A DNA stretch of 64,000 nt from Diphasiastrum complanatum (GCA_029204225.1 CM055092.1:58799296-58863295), one strand, 5' to 3'. Shown: positions 48,901-59,980, counted from the stretch's first letter. Numbers and translations are program-made. The notes: generated by a model not told the origin, from the sequence alone.

Positions 48901-51900
48901 GTGATCAGATTGCTTGCAGGAGGGCGCCCAATAGGAAGCTATCTTCTTCCCCTTTTGGTAGCAGAAAATCATCAAGCTGCTGCTTTTTGCAGGAGAAGAA
49001 TCTGTTCATCTTCTTATAACTTTTTGCAGGAAATTGTAGGGCACCTTCACCTATTTGAGAGCTAGTAGTAGGGCGCCCATGCTCAAACCAATTGCATGTG
49101 ATTTTGACTCAATTACATGCTGAAAATTTCAGATTTACTTCTTTGTAGGAGGGCGCCCATCTACAAATGAAGATACATGTGTTTTGGACACATTTCTTGC
49201 TGAAATTTCCCTGTTGGTGAGCTTGGACTAGTCCTTTCTCATATTAGATTATGCAAGACTTCCAAAAGTGCTTGGGAGACTCTTGCCAAGATGTTTCAAG
49301 TAAAGAATGTGGCAAAAGTGGTATATCTTCGAAATCAACTTTCTATCTTGAAGATGCAAGAAGGTGATTTGCTTGCAAACCACATCTTCGAGAGGAGCTT
49401 CTTAGTATGGATGAGGTGATTGAGACTCACAATTTGTATCTATTACTCTCAACTCTCTTCCTAATTCTTACCTTCCATTTTGTGTCATCATTGAGCATTT
49501 CTCTTAGGGGACAACAAATCTCCTTCGACGAACTTGTTGGCTTACTTCTTCAAGAAGAGCAAACAAGGATCAACTTTGGTGAACAAGAAGATCAAGCTTT
49601 CTTTCAAAAGGCACAAGCAAAGGCAAGTGGAAAGGGAAGCCTTCTTTCAACATTTCAAAGGTGATAAAAAATCTAAGCTAGCTCAAGATCAAGGCTCCAA
49701 GAAGAAGGGTAAGTGCCACTATTGCAAAAAGTTTGGGCATCACATCAAAGAATGTAGGAAGAGGCTTGCAAAGGAAAAAGAGAAAGGTAACGATACAAGT
49801 ACCAATCATTACTTTGGAACAACAATTTGAAAAGGAGGATAATCTTTTCAATAATGATTATTATGCTTTTGTCGCTAATAATCTCATCTCTCCTCAAGAT
49901 GAGATTTCTACCACTTCAAATCTTGCTGGTTTTTTAGCAGAAAACAGATCATCTTCAGCTTTACAAGTTGCTGTTTTTTCATCTATTGATTGGGTGATTG
50001 ATAGTGGTGCCACACGCCATATGACTTATCACAAAGAAGTCTTCACAAAGCTTGTGAAAGTGCATGATGGAAGCAAAGTTCAAGGTGTTGATAGCACCTC
50101 TTATCCTATCAAAGGTATTGGAGTGATCGCCATTATCTTACCCAATGGTGAGGAGAAGTACATTCGCAATGTACTTTATGTTTTAGGAATCAAGAAGAAT
50201 CTCATTTCGGTCTCTACTATTAAGAACCAAGGCTTGGTTGTGGAGTTCAAAGAAGACAAATTTCTAATCAAAGACCCAAAGAGATCTCTCATGATCATTG
50301 CTTTGGGAACATTGCGTGGTGGATTGTTTCTTATGGATACCTATGAGCGAAGGGCTTCATCATTTTGTCTTATTGCATCAAGTTCACATTCTTTGGAGTT
50401 GGCTGCATTATGGCATGCTAGGTATGGACATCTCAACTTTGCTAGCTTGAAGATGTTGAAGAGATTCAATATGGTTGAAGACATTCCTAATATTGAGCAT
50501 CCCGAAGGCATGTATGCGAAGGATGCATACTTGGAAAATTCCAAAGGCAAGCTTTTCCAATTGATGAAACTATTCGAGTTGATGGCAAATTTGATTTGGT
50601 TCATAGTGATGTATGTGGTCCAATGAGGACCGAATCCATTGGAAGGTGTAAATACTTTGTTATTTTTATTGATGACCTTTCAAGATTTACATGGATTTAT
50701 CCTATGAAGGCAAAATCTGAAGTTTTTCAACGCTTTAAGGATTATCTAGCAATGATAGAAAATCAGTTTGGGCACTCTTTGAAGATCTTATGTACCGACC
50801 GAGGAGGGGAATATATAAAGAATACGTTCGGTACTTATCTTCAAAGCAAAGGTATCCATCATCAAATGACAACTCCTTACCTCAACAAAATGGTGTTGCC
50901 AAAAGAAAGAATCGTACTATCATGGAGATGGCTTATGCTCAAGGCAAAGGGCCTATCTCACAAGTTTTGGGCTGAAGCGGTTATAACGGCGACATACATT
51001 AGTAATCGGTGTCCTACTAAAGCCTTGAAGGTATTAACTCCTTATGAAGTTTGGTATGGTAAGAAGCCTACCGTTTCTCACTTTCGCATCTTTGGGTGCA
51101 TGGCTTATGCTTTCATTCCCAATAAGCTAAGAACCAAGTTTGATGATAGAGGAGTTAAGTGCATCTTTGTTGGCTATAGTAGTGAAAGCAAGGGCTATAG
51201 GTTGTTCAATACGGATACTAATAAAATCATAGTGAGTCATGATGTTCATTTTGATGAAAAGACCTCCTATGATGTTGCACCCACTCATGTCATGAAAGGG
51301 GATTTCCCCCATGATTCATATGTTGAAATATTTCCAGATTTGGTTTTGCCATCTAATCATGAAGAGGAGGGACTGCCATCTACTTCTAGTGGACAGCCCA
51401 CTACTTCTTCAATTTTGCAGCTCATAGTTCATCAAAAAGAACCTATTTATGGTGAAGAGCAGCCTGTTGAAGACATTGGACAATAAGGTCCAAGTTCGGA
51501 ACACTTTGGACAACAAAGTGTTGACAAAGGTAAGGCTGTTGGACAACCCAAACCAGTCCCTAAATGGTTGTTGCAGACTTTGCAGGACAAAAAAGTGGAT
51601 CATTTCCATGAAGGGAAGACTCGCGCCTCTATTAGATTAGTAGAATTTGCTGATTTTTCTGATTTTGCTCTTACCTCTATTGAGGATGGTGCAGTAGAAC
51701 CTGTTTTTTATGAGCAGGTCAAAGGAGTAAAATGTTGGGAGGATGCAATGCAAGAGGAGTATGACTCAGTCATGAAGAACCACACTTAGGTTCTTGTTGA
51801 TCTTCCACATGGGGCTGGAATCTTCATCTCTCAACAACGATACGTTGAGCAGATGTTGAAGCAATCTTCTTTCTTAAAGTCGCCGCAAGTTGATGCATAT

Positions 51901-54900
51901 GATGGATGCATTAGTGGAAAGTTTCATGCGAAACCTTTTCAATTTGATGTTCCAAAAGAGTTTGATACTCTTTTTTATTGTCGCCTATGATGGATTACAA
52001 GTCCATGTTTCGACTTATTGCCGAGTTTATGTTGGTTCCCTACTTCAGATGGGGCATGCAAATCCTCACCCTTCGACTTGATGCTTCATTATTACGCATT
52101 CTTTTCCATTTATATCTTGGACATGATTGGGGATGAGATTTCGACTACCTCGGTGCAAAGTTTATTTGGCAACATGAAGTTCGGACAACAAGTTGCAATT
52201 TTCTCTTTCGAGAAGTTACTTCATGCATTTCCATTTAAGGAGGGTGTTGGAATGTAAATGGAATTGCTTACATTACCATGGGTTACTTTGACCCAAAAGG
52301 TCGAGAGTTGTGTAACCATGGTTTATTTATCTCTATTAGGCCTACTAAACTTAGAGTTAGCTTAGTTAGTATGAACTTAACTTGGTAGGGACTCGTGGGT
52401 CCACTAGGCCCTATTGTGACATTAAGTACCCCAACTTGACATATTGGAGGTACCTTATTCTTTCTATGTAACTTATAGTTGGATAGTCAATAGTCAAGTA
52501 GTTGGATAGCCAATAGTCACGAAGTTAGATAGTCATCTTGGACTATGAATATGTGTGCATCCCATTTGTATGATACACTTTTGTAAGCAATACTGACTAT
52601 TCTCCTTGGTTGTCCACAAGTTTCTACAAGAGGGATACCAGCCATCTCTCTCTTTCTTTTGAGAATGCTTTGTGTGGTTGAATAGTTAAGATCCTGGATC
52701 CTTAGGCTTCTATTTCCTACAAGATTCACTTCAGCTGCGTAGGTCGACAAGAAAAGGATCTCTTTCGTTTGCAGACAGATTGCTGGAAGAAATCTGGTCA
52801 ACTAAGGTGAAAGACATACATAGATTTTCAAGGGGGGTCCTTGGATGGTCATCTTTGAGTTATGAAGATTTTGAAGGAAGTTTTGTTGGAACTGTTTGGT
52901 GCTAATCCAGAAGTCAGATTCCTGAAAAAGGACCATTTAGCTCGTTGAAAAGGGATAGTGCAGATTGTGAAGGATTTCAGATCATTGATGATCCAATCCA
53001 CAAAAAGATCTTGGGTTACAAAAGAAGATACTCTACCAATCTCACCAATGTAGAAAAATCAGCATCTACACACAAAATGAGATGCAAGCTGTAATAGAAC
53101 TTGATCAAGCATGAATCAAATGATAAAGTACTGTTGCTGTGCGTACAAAACCAACAAGCTACTGTATTTCCCACGTGTGGATCCAAAAATAGCAAATATA
53201 GATCATTCTACACATAGAATTGCATGCAATCACAAGTATAGTGCACCAATGGATAGTAGAACCCAAGAGAACCATGTATAAGCATGAAATGAGATAGAGA
53301 AGAGAGAAGATGTGTCTCTCCACGAGTTACATCCTTTTATAGCAGGTCCACACCCTATTTGGCCACTTGGCTTTTCTACCAAAATGCTAACCCTACTAAT
53401 TTTGGGTCTTAGATTCAAAGTACCCAACATTCAAATTTGAATCTACTCAAACTCGACTTCTAACTTTCCCACACTTTCAAAAAGTGTTTATTCAAATGAA
53501 ATTTAGAATAATGAACTTTGAAAAGTCAAACTCTAAGTCTAAAACAAAGTTGGCCTCAATTTGCCAAATATAGAAATGTAGCAAATATGATCAAACTAGT
53601 TGAATCTTTCACACAAATTGCTGAAAGGACAAGTCAGAATGCTGGAAACAGACAATCAGGTATTTGAAGTAGATCTGGTTTTCTATTTAAAAGCTTGTTT
53701 GTCACTGGCTAGAAATCAGGTCAATACTTATCAAATAGACAGGTTGCTGAAATTTTTTGAGAATTATTATTTGATTGATTTGAGGTAGTTGAATTACTTT
53801 GGTTCCTTTTGAATATTACATGCAATTTTAAGAAACGTCAAAATTTTTGGAACTGGCAAAGATTTTTATTGAACTACAAAATTGTGCGAAACCAACAAAA
53901 AATTCAGTGAATCCTTAGTGTCATACAATGGCAAGTTTAAATGATGTGGGATTACTTGAGGCTAGTAACCTTGATGGCACAAATTTTAGCATCTGGAAAT
54001 GTCTCATGGATCGAGAATTTTGGGATATCGTTACAGGTGCCCACTGCCAAAATACCTACTAATGACATGCAATTTAAAGAGTACCTGAAATGGCGAAGGA
54101 AAGCTCATCATATATCATTAACTTATTAGTTAAAGATACGATTATTCCTCATATCAGAGATGTTGTTGGACCCAAGGAAGCATGGGTTATTCCCAAAAAT
54201 TTGTATGTGTACATCAATCTATGGTTTTGTTCTTAACTAATAAGTTACACATTTTGAAAATGGATACAAGAGAATTAGCGACTAATTATTTTACATGGGT
54301 AAAAGATCTCAGAGGGCAACTTACAGCGGTTGGAGAAAGTGTTCCTGATTTAGTTTTGGTGTCCATTATGCATAATAGTTTACCGCTAGCCTATCAAAAT
54401 TTTGTCATGGCGTTATCTTTACGGGAAACTAGACCTACTTTTGATTTGTTGAATGCTATTTACTACAAGAGGAAATGAGACGACATAATCTCATGAACAA
54501 GGATGATTTTAAAGAACACGCAATTTTATTAAAGAAGTAGGTGCAGGTAGACATCTAAAGATACTCCGTTCAGATAAAGGGGGAAAGTATCTTTCTACAA
54601 AATTTCAAATGTTTTCCAAAGACTGGTATAAAGAGACAATTCGCAAGTGTGGAAACACTTCAACAAAATGGAGTTGCAAAAAGAAAGAACCGTTCTATTG
54701 TGGAAACTATTAGGAGCATGCTTAAAAGTAAGAATCTTCCAAATTCATTTTGGGGTGAAGTAGTTAAACATCGGTTTATCTTTTGAATAGAATTCCTACT
54801 AAAGCGGTACATAATCGAACTCTAGAGGAAGCTTATATAGGTAAGAAACCTAGTGTAAGTCATTTGAGAGTGTTTGGGAGCAAGGTTACTAGCCGATTTG

Positions 54901-57900
54901 AATCGGCTGATTTGAGCCGGCGAGTTCGATTTGAATCGGGAAACGGTTCGAACCTTTTTTTTTTTTCCTCCTGTTTGGGGGGACTAGAGTCTAGTAACTT
55001 CTAAGTTCTAACAGTCTCGAGCAAGACTTCTGACTCAGGGGTCAAGAGTCAGGAGTCAGGACTCATTGCTCAAGAGTCAGGATTCAGGACTCACTACTCA
55101 TGAGTCAGGACTAAGGACTCAAGAGTCAATTCGAAGTAATTTCAAACTTCAATTTCGAAAGTAACGTCCCTAACTTGAATTGTGATACTAGTAATTACAT
55201 ATATTATTTCATAGATTGAGGACTCTCATAACTTAGGCACTCAGACTTCCAAGCTCCATGGATGCTGGGTCAGTTGTCAAACCCAGTAAAAAAATCTAAG
55301 GTTTCAAAATTCAACACCAAAGGAATTTGAAAAAACTGATGTCGTGGCCTGTATTTGCCTAGAATTATGAATAGATACCTGCATTCTTCCAGTACCTGTT
55401 CAAACTTCAATGTTCTGCTTTTTTTTCAGCCTTGATAAAATATAATTCACTTATTACTTACTACTTACATAATGCATATCTAGCTTCTTGACAATGGACA
55501 TATGTGGACTGTACTATGTAGGTCAAGATAGTGGACACTCTAATCCAAGGTGTTCTCTAACACTGTAGACATTGTTGGCATTTGCAAACTGAAGACCAGC
55601 CACTGGAAGTCACATGATTGCTTGTAAGACTCAAGCAACAAGTTGCTACAAGTTACAACATCTTCAAGCAGATGCCAAACATGACACACCACTGACCAAC
55701 ATCAATTAAGCTTAAAGCAAAAGCAGTGAGCACTAGTTGTCAGTTGAAACTTGATTGTAGTCAATGGTCATCCATAACTAGGGTACAACTCACCAGCCAG
55801 CTTAAAGGTTTAGGGCTATATCTTTTAGTAAGTTGTAAGTTCTAACTATTCTTGGCACTTGCAGCTGTAGCCTCTGAGAGTCTCTCTCTCTCGCCCCCCT
55901 CCCCCTCCCCCCGCCCTCCCCTCTCTCTCTGATTAGAACTTTCAACTTAGCGGAGCACACAATGCACATTGCACAATTAAACTAGCAATACTTCAAAGTT
56001 GAAAGTTCAAACTTCAAATAGAAACACAAGTTAGAAGTTCCAACCCTCAAGGGTGACAAGTCACGAGTCAAGACTCAAGACTCAAAATTTAAATCATCAC
56101 AATCATCAATGTATAAAATCAAAATGTTAAAACTTAAAATTGATACTAGATAATCAAATTTCAATGATGTCAGTCTTCAGAATCCATATTTGTCCACTGC
56201 CAATGTCTGATGATATGTGAATACTCAACAATAATATCATAATATGTCATGACTCATGAGGGCTGTCTAGACTCTAGACTCTAAGCTCTCCTGGCTGTGA
56301 GCCTCCTTCGAGCAGGTGCTACCGAGCCTACCGTAGTCTCCTCTCGAACATCAGGGACGAAGTCCTCTTCGGAGGCCAAGGCAGATGCCCCTCATCCTCA
56401 TCCTCATGCTCATGATCACTCTGCTCAGACCCCTCCTCTACATACTCCTGCTTTGAGGACTCTGACCCTGACGATGCCTTAGGCTCAGACTCATCAGCAT
56501 GGTCGTGAGCACGAGGGCTCAATAATCAATTCAAAAATGTATTTCAAGTACGAAGTGTCAATACGTAGTAAGTACTAACTTCTAAGAACATGAAAATAGC
56601 CTACTAGGTAGGTACCAACCTACCAAGCCAATGCTGAGTTTAATTGAAAATTCATTTCCCATTTGCCCTTGCCCTCTGCATAGCCTCCGCATGGAGGAAT
56701 GCGTACACATCCTCCTTGTCCTATGATCTTGGTGTCAAGTTTGGAACCTTTGCCATGCCGATCTCATCTAGATTGATCTATGCACATGCCACAATGCACA
56801 TTGAAATCAAGACATAATCTGGAGGGCCGTATGTCAACATTTATATGATAGATATTTAATATTATAATTTTAAAAGTTATTGTAATTTGTTAGAACTTAG
56901 TTTAAACTTCAAAGTTGAAAGTTCAAACTCAAAGTTAAATTTTAAAAGTTCAATGTATAGGTAATATTTCTGACTTCAAAGTTCAAACACAATGTACTTT
57001 ACTATCTAGTTATCTACTTGCTAGTATCTAGTATCATGTATGACATGATCTATCATACATTTCATTTCTATGTACTTTAGCTATATTACTCCCCATTGTC
57101 CCATATCTCAGACTTTCATGTCTTGAGGGCAAAGGAGGTTTTTTGTTTAGTCTTGATTGGTAAAAAATGGACACGTTGATGACATGGTTGCTACTTTAAG
57201 AATGTACTGCCAGTATGCACTAACACAAAAAGTTCTCTACCAGTGAAACGTACCCGGAGTCTCATATGTAAATTGTCCAGATCCATAGTTACTATGGAAC
57301 TTGTTTGCTGGTGTTTGCAAATTTACGAACTCGTTTGAGACAACATGTGGATTCTTAGTCATGGCCCTCTCCAGAATATAAACCCAAAACTTTGAGCTGT
57401 TAAGGTTGTGTCCCCATTCTGAATGGTTGCGGCTTTTTTGGACTTCATACATTTAATTGGCTGTTCTTGATATGCATCTGATAGTGTAATCTGTTTGCTT
57501 TCGCTTTCAAATAAAAAAGAAAGTCCCAAACTTCTCATCTGGGATATAGCTGCGGAACACTAATCAATACAAACTCAATGAATTGGCTTAACTTATGTTT
57601 TTTGGATTCTGCCAACCCGTTGTTTTTTTTTTGAAAATTTAGATCAAAATCATTGTTGCATAACAATCTTCATAATGATATTCTCATTGTGAAAACAAGT
57701 TAAATACCAAAGAATAGGTGGTATCTACATTCTTCAATAATTGAGCCCTAGAAACTTGCATATCAAATTTTTGGCCAAATTTCTAGTAACTGAAAAAGGC
57801 CTTTTTCTTAATAATGCAAGGAGCTGTTCCATATAAGATTTCAGTCAGTCATTGACTTTGATATACTTAAAAACAAAATAGAGACATTGCCAAACAAAAA

Positions 57901-58213
57901 TTTGACTGGCGCATTAGCAATTTACTGTGCTAACACCAGCACCAACCTCTGGTAACTAAGAACTTCATTTTATAAGGCATATTACTCTTTGACATATCCT
58001 TCCTTGATGCATAAAATAAGAATTGTGAATTTTTTGCGTATGTTGTGTGTAGCTTGGTCATAGACACATCTTTTTGTTAATGTAGGTGATACTGGTGAGA
58101 TATCTGCTACGCTACTCTTACTTGGCATATGGGCCCAGAAAGGATTCGCTGGCCAACAAGTTCTTGCATCCCTTGGTTTCGACGAAATGAAGGCCAAGGA
58201 AGTTGCCGAACTG
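42618..58213 (+). CDS. CLPT: CLPT, plastid Clp protease accessory subunit (5 exons seen, 3' end not found)
   Basis: CLPT proteins are plant-type accessory subunits that bind the chloroplast ClpPR core and stabilise its assembly; they resemble the ClpA/ClpC N-domain. Exons 42618-42901, 43191-43226, 43391-43500, 43961-44140 and 58086-58213 join in frame through GT-AG introns (phases 2, 2, 1, 1). Residues ~1-90 are Ser/His/Arg-rich, a plausible transit peptide. Then come WSARAIKAFSMAELEARKMK, GTEALLMGILTEG, TSQAARFLRS, GKADMYFFSPEHPPLTEPAQ and LLLGIWAQKGFAGQQVLASL, the two Clp-N-type repeats. Exon 5 ends at GTAAGT after KAKEVAEL, so ~10-20 C-terminal residues are missing. No stop or frameshift is seen, so it is probably functional. 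CLPT1 and CLPT2 cannot be told apart. Confidence 0.92.
43191..44140 (+). CDS. CLPT: CLPT exons 2-4 (first Clp-N repeat and linker)
   Basis: Exon 2 is a 36-nt microexon (43191-43226, NPERITEKPQP) between a TTGCAG acceptor and a GTGAGT donor. Exon 3 (43391-43500) begins by completing a split Lys codon, then WSARAIKAF. Exon 4 (43961-44140) completes a split Gly codon and carries the conserved YFFSPEHPPLTE. If intron 4 were retained, translation would stop at 44227. Confidence 0.92.
44141..45200 (+). other. first part of CLPT intron 4, no feature
   Basis: Intronic. Short open frames on both strands show no domain or codon pattern. The GTACTGAT donor region is followed by AT-rich DNA. Confidence 0.6.
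45217..45672. repeat. two tandem duplications within CLPT intron 4
   Basis: The first pair (~45265-45350 and ~45351-45435) shares ACGTGTTC(C/T)G, AACGGGCA, GAGTTATG and TATTGT. The second pair (~45447-45560 and ~45561-45672) shares TTTTGGACAT, CTACAATAGATTCA, GCTGCTT or CTGCTTG and AGTAT(T/C)(G/A)ATGCAG. Copies are diverged, so the duplications are old. Confidence 0.7.
45717..45736. repeat. (CA)n microsatellite
   Basis: About 10 CA units in CLPT intron 4. Confidence 0.9.
46476..46572. repeat. ~52-bp tandem duplication in CLPT intron 4
   Basis: GACATGGATAACAA, GTTTCCAGCCATGGCACTTG occur twice, ~52 bp apart. The 61-codon open frame over it (46443-46628) is a consequence of the duplication, not a gene. 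Confidence 0.85.
47208..47221. repeat. short (GT)n tract
   Basis: Seven GT units in CLPT intron 4. Confidence 0.85.
47940..48142 (+). repeat. LTR end and primer-binding site of an older copia element
   Basis: TATTATATAAAGGGGAT at ~47956 is TATA-like. The putative LTR ends ATTTTAACA at 48130 and is followed by TGGTATCAGAGC (48131-48142), an exact primer-binding site. The LTR start is not resolved. The internal region of this element is interrupted at 48402 by copia C and continues after 52721, where its gag appears at 53.93 kb. Confidence 0.7.
48402..48895 (+). repeat. 5' LTR and primer-binding site of copia C
   Basis: 481 bp LTR. TGATATTAGAGCC (48883-48895) differs from TGGTATCAGAGCC at two positions, which would weaken tRNA priming. 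Confidence 0.9.
49240..50626 (+). pseudogene. copia C gag, zinc knuckle and protease
   Basis: Gag pieces: YLRNQLSILKMQEGDLLANH (~49325), FDELVGLLLQEEQTRI (~49515). A zinc knuckle CHYCKKFGHHIKEC (~49717) is followed in a second frame by the protease site WVIDSGATRHMT (~49990) with intact DSG. Then PNGEEKYIRNVLYVLGIKKN and the pre-integrase module ALWHARYGHLNFASLKM (~50405). In the expected CxxC position the sequence reads AKDAYLENSKG, so the zinc-binding cysteines are lost. Frame changes are needed near 49800. Confidence 0.88.
50590..51486 (+). pseudogene. copia C integrase
   Basis: Open frame of 296 codons: MVHSDVCGPMRTES (first Asp), VIFIDDLSRFTWIYPM, ILCTDRGGEYIKN (second Asp, ~50787). A local frame slip near 50885 hides QNGVAKRKNRTIM, the Glu motif, in another frame and alters the Glu-to-Lys position (AKRKN rather than AERKN). 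FWAEAV, RIFGCMAYAFIP and KCIFVGYSSESKGYRLFN complete the C-terminal region. Inactive by frame and motif. Confidence 0.88.
51487..52244 (+). pseudogene. copia C: RT edge, short RNase H scrap, polypurine tract
   Basis: The RT entry is seen as VKCWEDAMQEEYDSVMKNH (~51730) and VLVDLPHGA (~51790). It then jumps to GIFISQQRYVEQMLKQSSF (~51820), which lies downstream of the YVDD region in intact copia polyproteins. So RT catalysis is deleted. The remainder to 52236 is not recognised; AAGGAGGG (52237-52244) is the likely polypurine tract. Confidence 0.8.
52245..52721 (+). repeat. 3' LTR of copia C
   Basis: 477 bp, nearly identical to the 5' LTR. Confidence 0.92.
52990..53590 (-). other. promoter-like insert of unknown type
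   Basis: On the minus strand, CTGCTATAAAAGGATG (~53345) is TATA-like with a CT-rich leader after it (~53310-53280). The surroundings do not match the copia sequences on either side. It may be a small LTR-type element; no repeat ends were found. Confidence 0.25.
53931..54478 (+). pseudogene. older copia element: gag
   Basis: ATG at 53931 opens MASLNDVGLLEASNLDGTNF then SIWKCLMDREFWDIVTG, a copia gag start. Stops follow, and 54182-54478 continues with MDTRELATNYFTWVKDLRGQ, VGESVPDLVLVSIMHNSLP and SLRETRPTFDLLNAIYY. This is the internal region of the element whose LTR ends at 48130. Confidence 0.8.
54530..54888 (+). pseudogene. older copia element: integrase fragment
   Basis: Pieces: LKILRSDKGGKYLSTKF (second Asp, with GGE changed to GGK), NGVAKRKNRSIVETI (Glu position reads Lys), SFWGEVV and IGKKPSVSHLRVFGSKV. 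Gag joins integrase with protease and pre-integrase missing. The element is truncated at ~54888, where non-retrotransposon sequence begins. Confidence 0.8.
54889..58085. other. last part of CLPT intron 4, unassigned
   Basis: Poly(T) at ~54958, a CT/CCC-rich patch at 55880-55930 and AT-rich DNA. On the minus strand a Glu/Asp/Ser-rich open frame (56522-56328) plus a short open piece near 56750-56650 (EDVYAFLHAEAMQRARANG) may be a relic of a DNA-transposon gene. No family can be named. Confidence 0.3.
55018..55125. repeat. degenerate GAGTCAGGACTC short-unit array
   Basis: About eight near-copies of a 12-14-nt unit (AAGAGTCAGGA, GGACTCA) occur in 108 bp. Because GAGTC and GACTC are reverse complements the array is quasi-palindromic. 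A second cluster of AGTCAAGACTCAAGACTC is at ~56055-56085. Confidence 0.75.
58086..58213 (+). CDS. CLPT: CLPT exon 5 (second Clp-N repeat)
   Basis: The acceptor TTAATGTAG precedes GTGATACTGG, which completes the Gly codon left by exon 4: GDTGEISATLLLLGIWAQKG. The exon ends GAACTG before GTAAGT. It lies 13,945 nt downstream of exon 4. The final exon could not be located between 58214 and 64000. Confidence 0.9.
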
Positions 58214-59244
58214 GTAAGTTCCTACTTTTGCATTGTTCCTTGGAAGGCTTTGCCTGCGTGAATATGACTGTCTGATTAGTGGTAATCCTGTTTTAATCAG
58301 GATGTTCTTATTGCATGCTTGGTGCTACCGTTAGTCATCCAATAGTTGATGTAACCCTGCCCGCTTGGATGCCTGGATGTTAGTCCTTAATACCTGAAAG
58401 CGTACACCATGCATAAAATTGAAGCCTTTTCTGTAGGGAGACTTATGCAGCATGAGCCTTTTTTATAAAGCTGTCAGAAGTAAACTTGCTATGTCACAGG
58501 CCATGGCCATTGTGAATCAAAATGGGGCACATGGGTGGAGCCCCAATTAACAACAATTTTTCTTCTCGCATAGAGCTATGCAAGATGATGGCTCATTAAA
58601 CATGGTTTCGATATCCGACCAGGGATGACAGGGAATAATTTATGTCCTTAGATTTAGTTTCCATTCTCAAGAATATACACGTGTTTTTATTCCTTACATG
58701 TTAATCATAGCATAAGCCTCATCATAGACATATGTTGACACAATAATGAATGTAAACAGCAAATCAAAGGATAAAATAAGCGCACAACCACATCCAGAGA
58801 TCCCTCTTTCAAGCTGCTGGTACTGAGAATGACATCTCTGCAATGCCCTCTTTATTAACCTTGGGTACTGATATGGGAATCCTTCAACATCCTCTACCCT
58901 AGGTATTGAGAATATGATGTCTCATGTAATCTCCTCAACCTATAGAAAATTACACACTATGCTCAAAAAATAATTGTAACTGAGTTCCATCTTTAGCTTA
59001 ACTAGGTGACCCTTATTCATAAACAAATTAGCCTTCAAACAATAAACTGTGCCTTGGGAAAGCTCTTTGTGGATATAAAATCAAAATCATTAATGAAATT
59101 GCTACATCATCAATAATTTGTTTCAACTAAACTTTACGACAATTCAGGAACTTGATATTAATATGAGAAGATTTGATTTAACTTAGAACTGATAATAATG
59201 ATCATGAAATAGCTTGCTTGTTAGAAATAAATGACTATGCTAAA
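58214..59244 (+). other. probable CLPT intron 5, no feature
   Basis: Starts with the GTAAGT donor of exon 5. No coding match to the missing CLPT C-terminus was seen. Confidence 0.45.
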
Positions 59245-59519
59245 GTTAATCCATAGGTTACTTTGACCCAAAAGGTCGAGATTTGTGTAACCATCGGTAT
59301 TTAGTTATTTAGGCCATCTTAAGTTTGTCTTAAGTTCAGTTGGACCGAATTTTGGTCATGTACTAACTCGTGGGTCCTTAGAGGTCTAATTTGGTTCAGG
59401 GGCCCTATCTTGACTTTTGGGGGTGCCCTACATTCAGTAAGTAAGTAGAGTACATATTTGCTTATTGTGTCACATTTTTTCAGTTTGGCTAAGCATTGCT
59501 CTCCATTGCTCTTGTTGCT

Positions 59520-59580
<61 letters not shown>

Positions 59581-59665
59581 TGGGCGCCCAGCCTCTTCTC
59601 TCTTGTTTCTTGTGGAGATTGATTGATAACTAGATCTTGGTGACTTGACTCTTGCTTTCCTACAT
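59245..59665 (+). repeat. diverged solo LTR related to copia C
   Basis: Shares GGTTACTTTGACCCAAAAGG, TCGAGA(G/T)TTGTGTAACCAT and ACTCGTGGGTCC with the copia C LTRs in the same order. It then diverges and contains a (CT)n tract (59522-59576). A TTTCCTACA end at ~59664 matches the copia C LTR terminus. No internal coding sequence adjoins it, so it is probably a solo LTR of a sister subfamily. Confidence 0.7.
59522..59576. repeat. (CT)n microsatellite in the solo LTR
   Basis: About 27 units, uninterrupted. Confidence 0.95.
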
Positions 59666-59977
59666 TGCTGAAATTGAGAAGCTACTTACTATCTTGGCCA
59701 TGGTAGATTCATGGCAAAAAGACTAGCTCATAGAAACATCACGTTGTATTAGGACGTGTTTTGAGAAGAAGAAGCTTTATTAACGTCTTTTCCATGCCAA
59801 AAGGCGTATAAGACGAATAAGTACATCAAAATGGATGGCACCAAGATGGAGCAATGCCATCAAAACAACATAATTAAAAACCAAACTAACTAAGAAGAGA
59901 AAAATATCTCTTCAGTGGTCTAACTCTCAACCTAACTCTGAACAATCTCTAACAAGCGTCAATGAAAGGCTCGCACC

Positions 59978-59980
<3 letters not shown>

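Larger units (their letters stand above)
48402..52721 (+). mobile_element. Ty1/copia element C inside CLPT intron 4, RT core deleted
   Basis: LTRs at 48402-48882 and 52245-52721 start TGTTGGAATGTAAATGGAATTG and end TTCCTACA. They differ by a 4-nt indel and scattered substitutions, so insertion is fairly recent. Flanks AGGTT (48397-48401) and AGATT (52722-52726) are a 5-bp target duplication with one change. TGATATTAGAGCC at 48883 is a degenerate primer-binding site, and AAGGAGGG precedes the 3' LTR. Same orientation as CLPT. It lies within an older copia element (LTR end at 48130, gag at 53.9 kb). RT and most of RNase H are missing, so it is non-autonomous. Confidence 0.9.

Noticed and set aside
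55018-55125. Possible CRISPR-like array
   Set aside because: Units are degenerate, adjacent without unique spacers, and the genome is eukaryotic.
57237-57452. 71-codon minus-strand frame ending QFTYETPGTFHW
   Set aside because: No family recognised, no supporting exons nearby; too weak to list as a gene.
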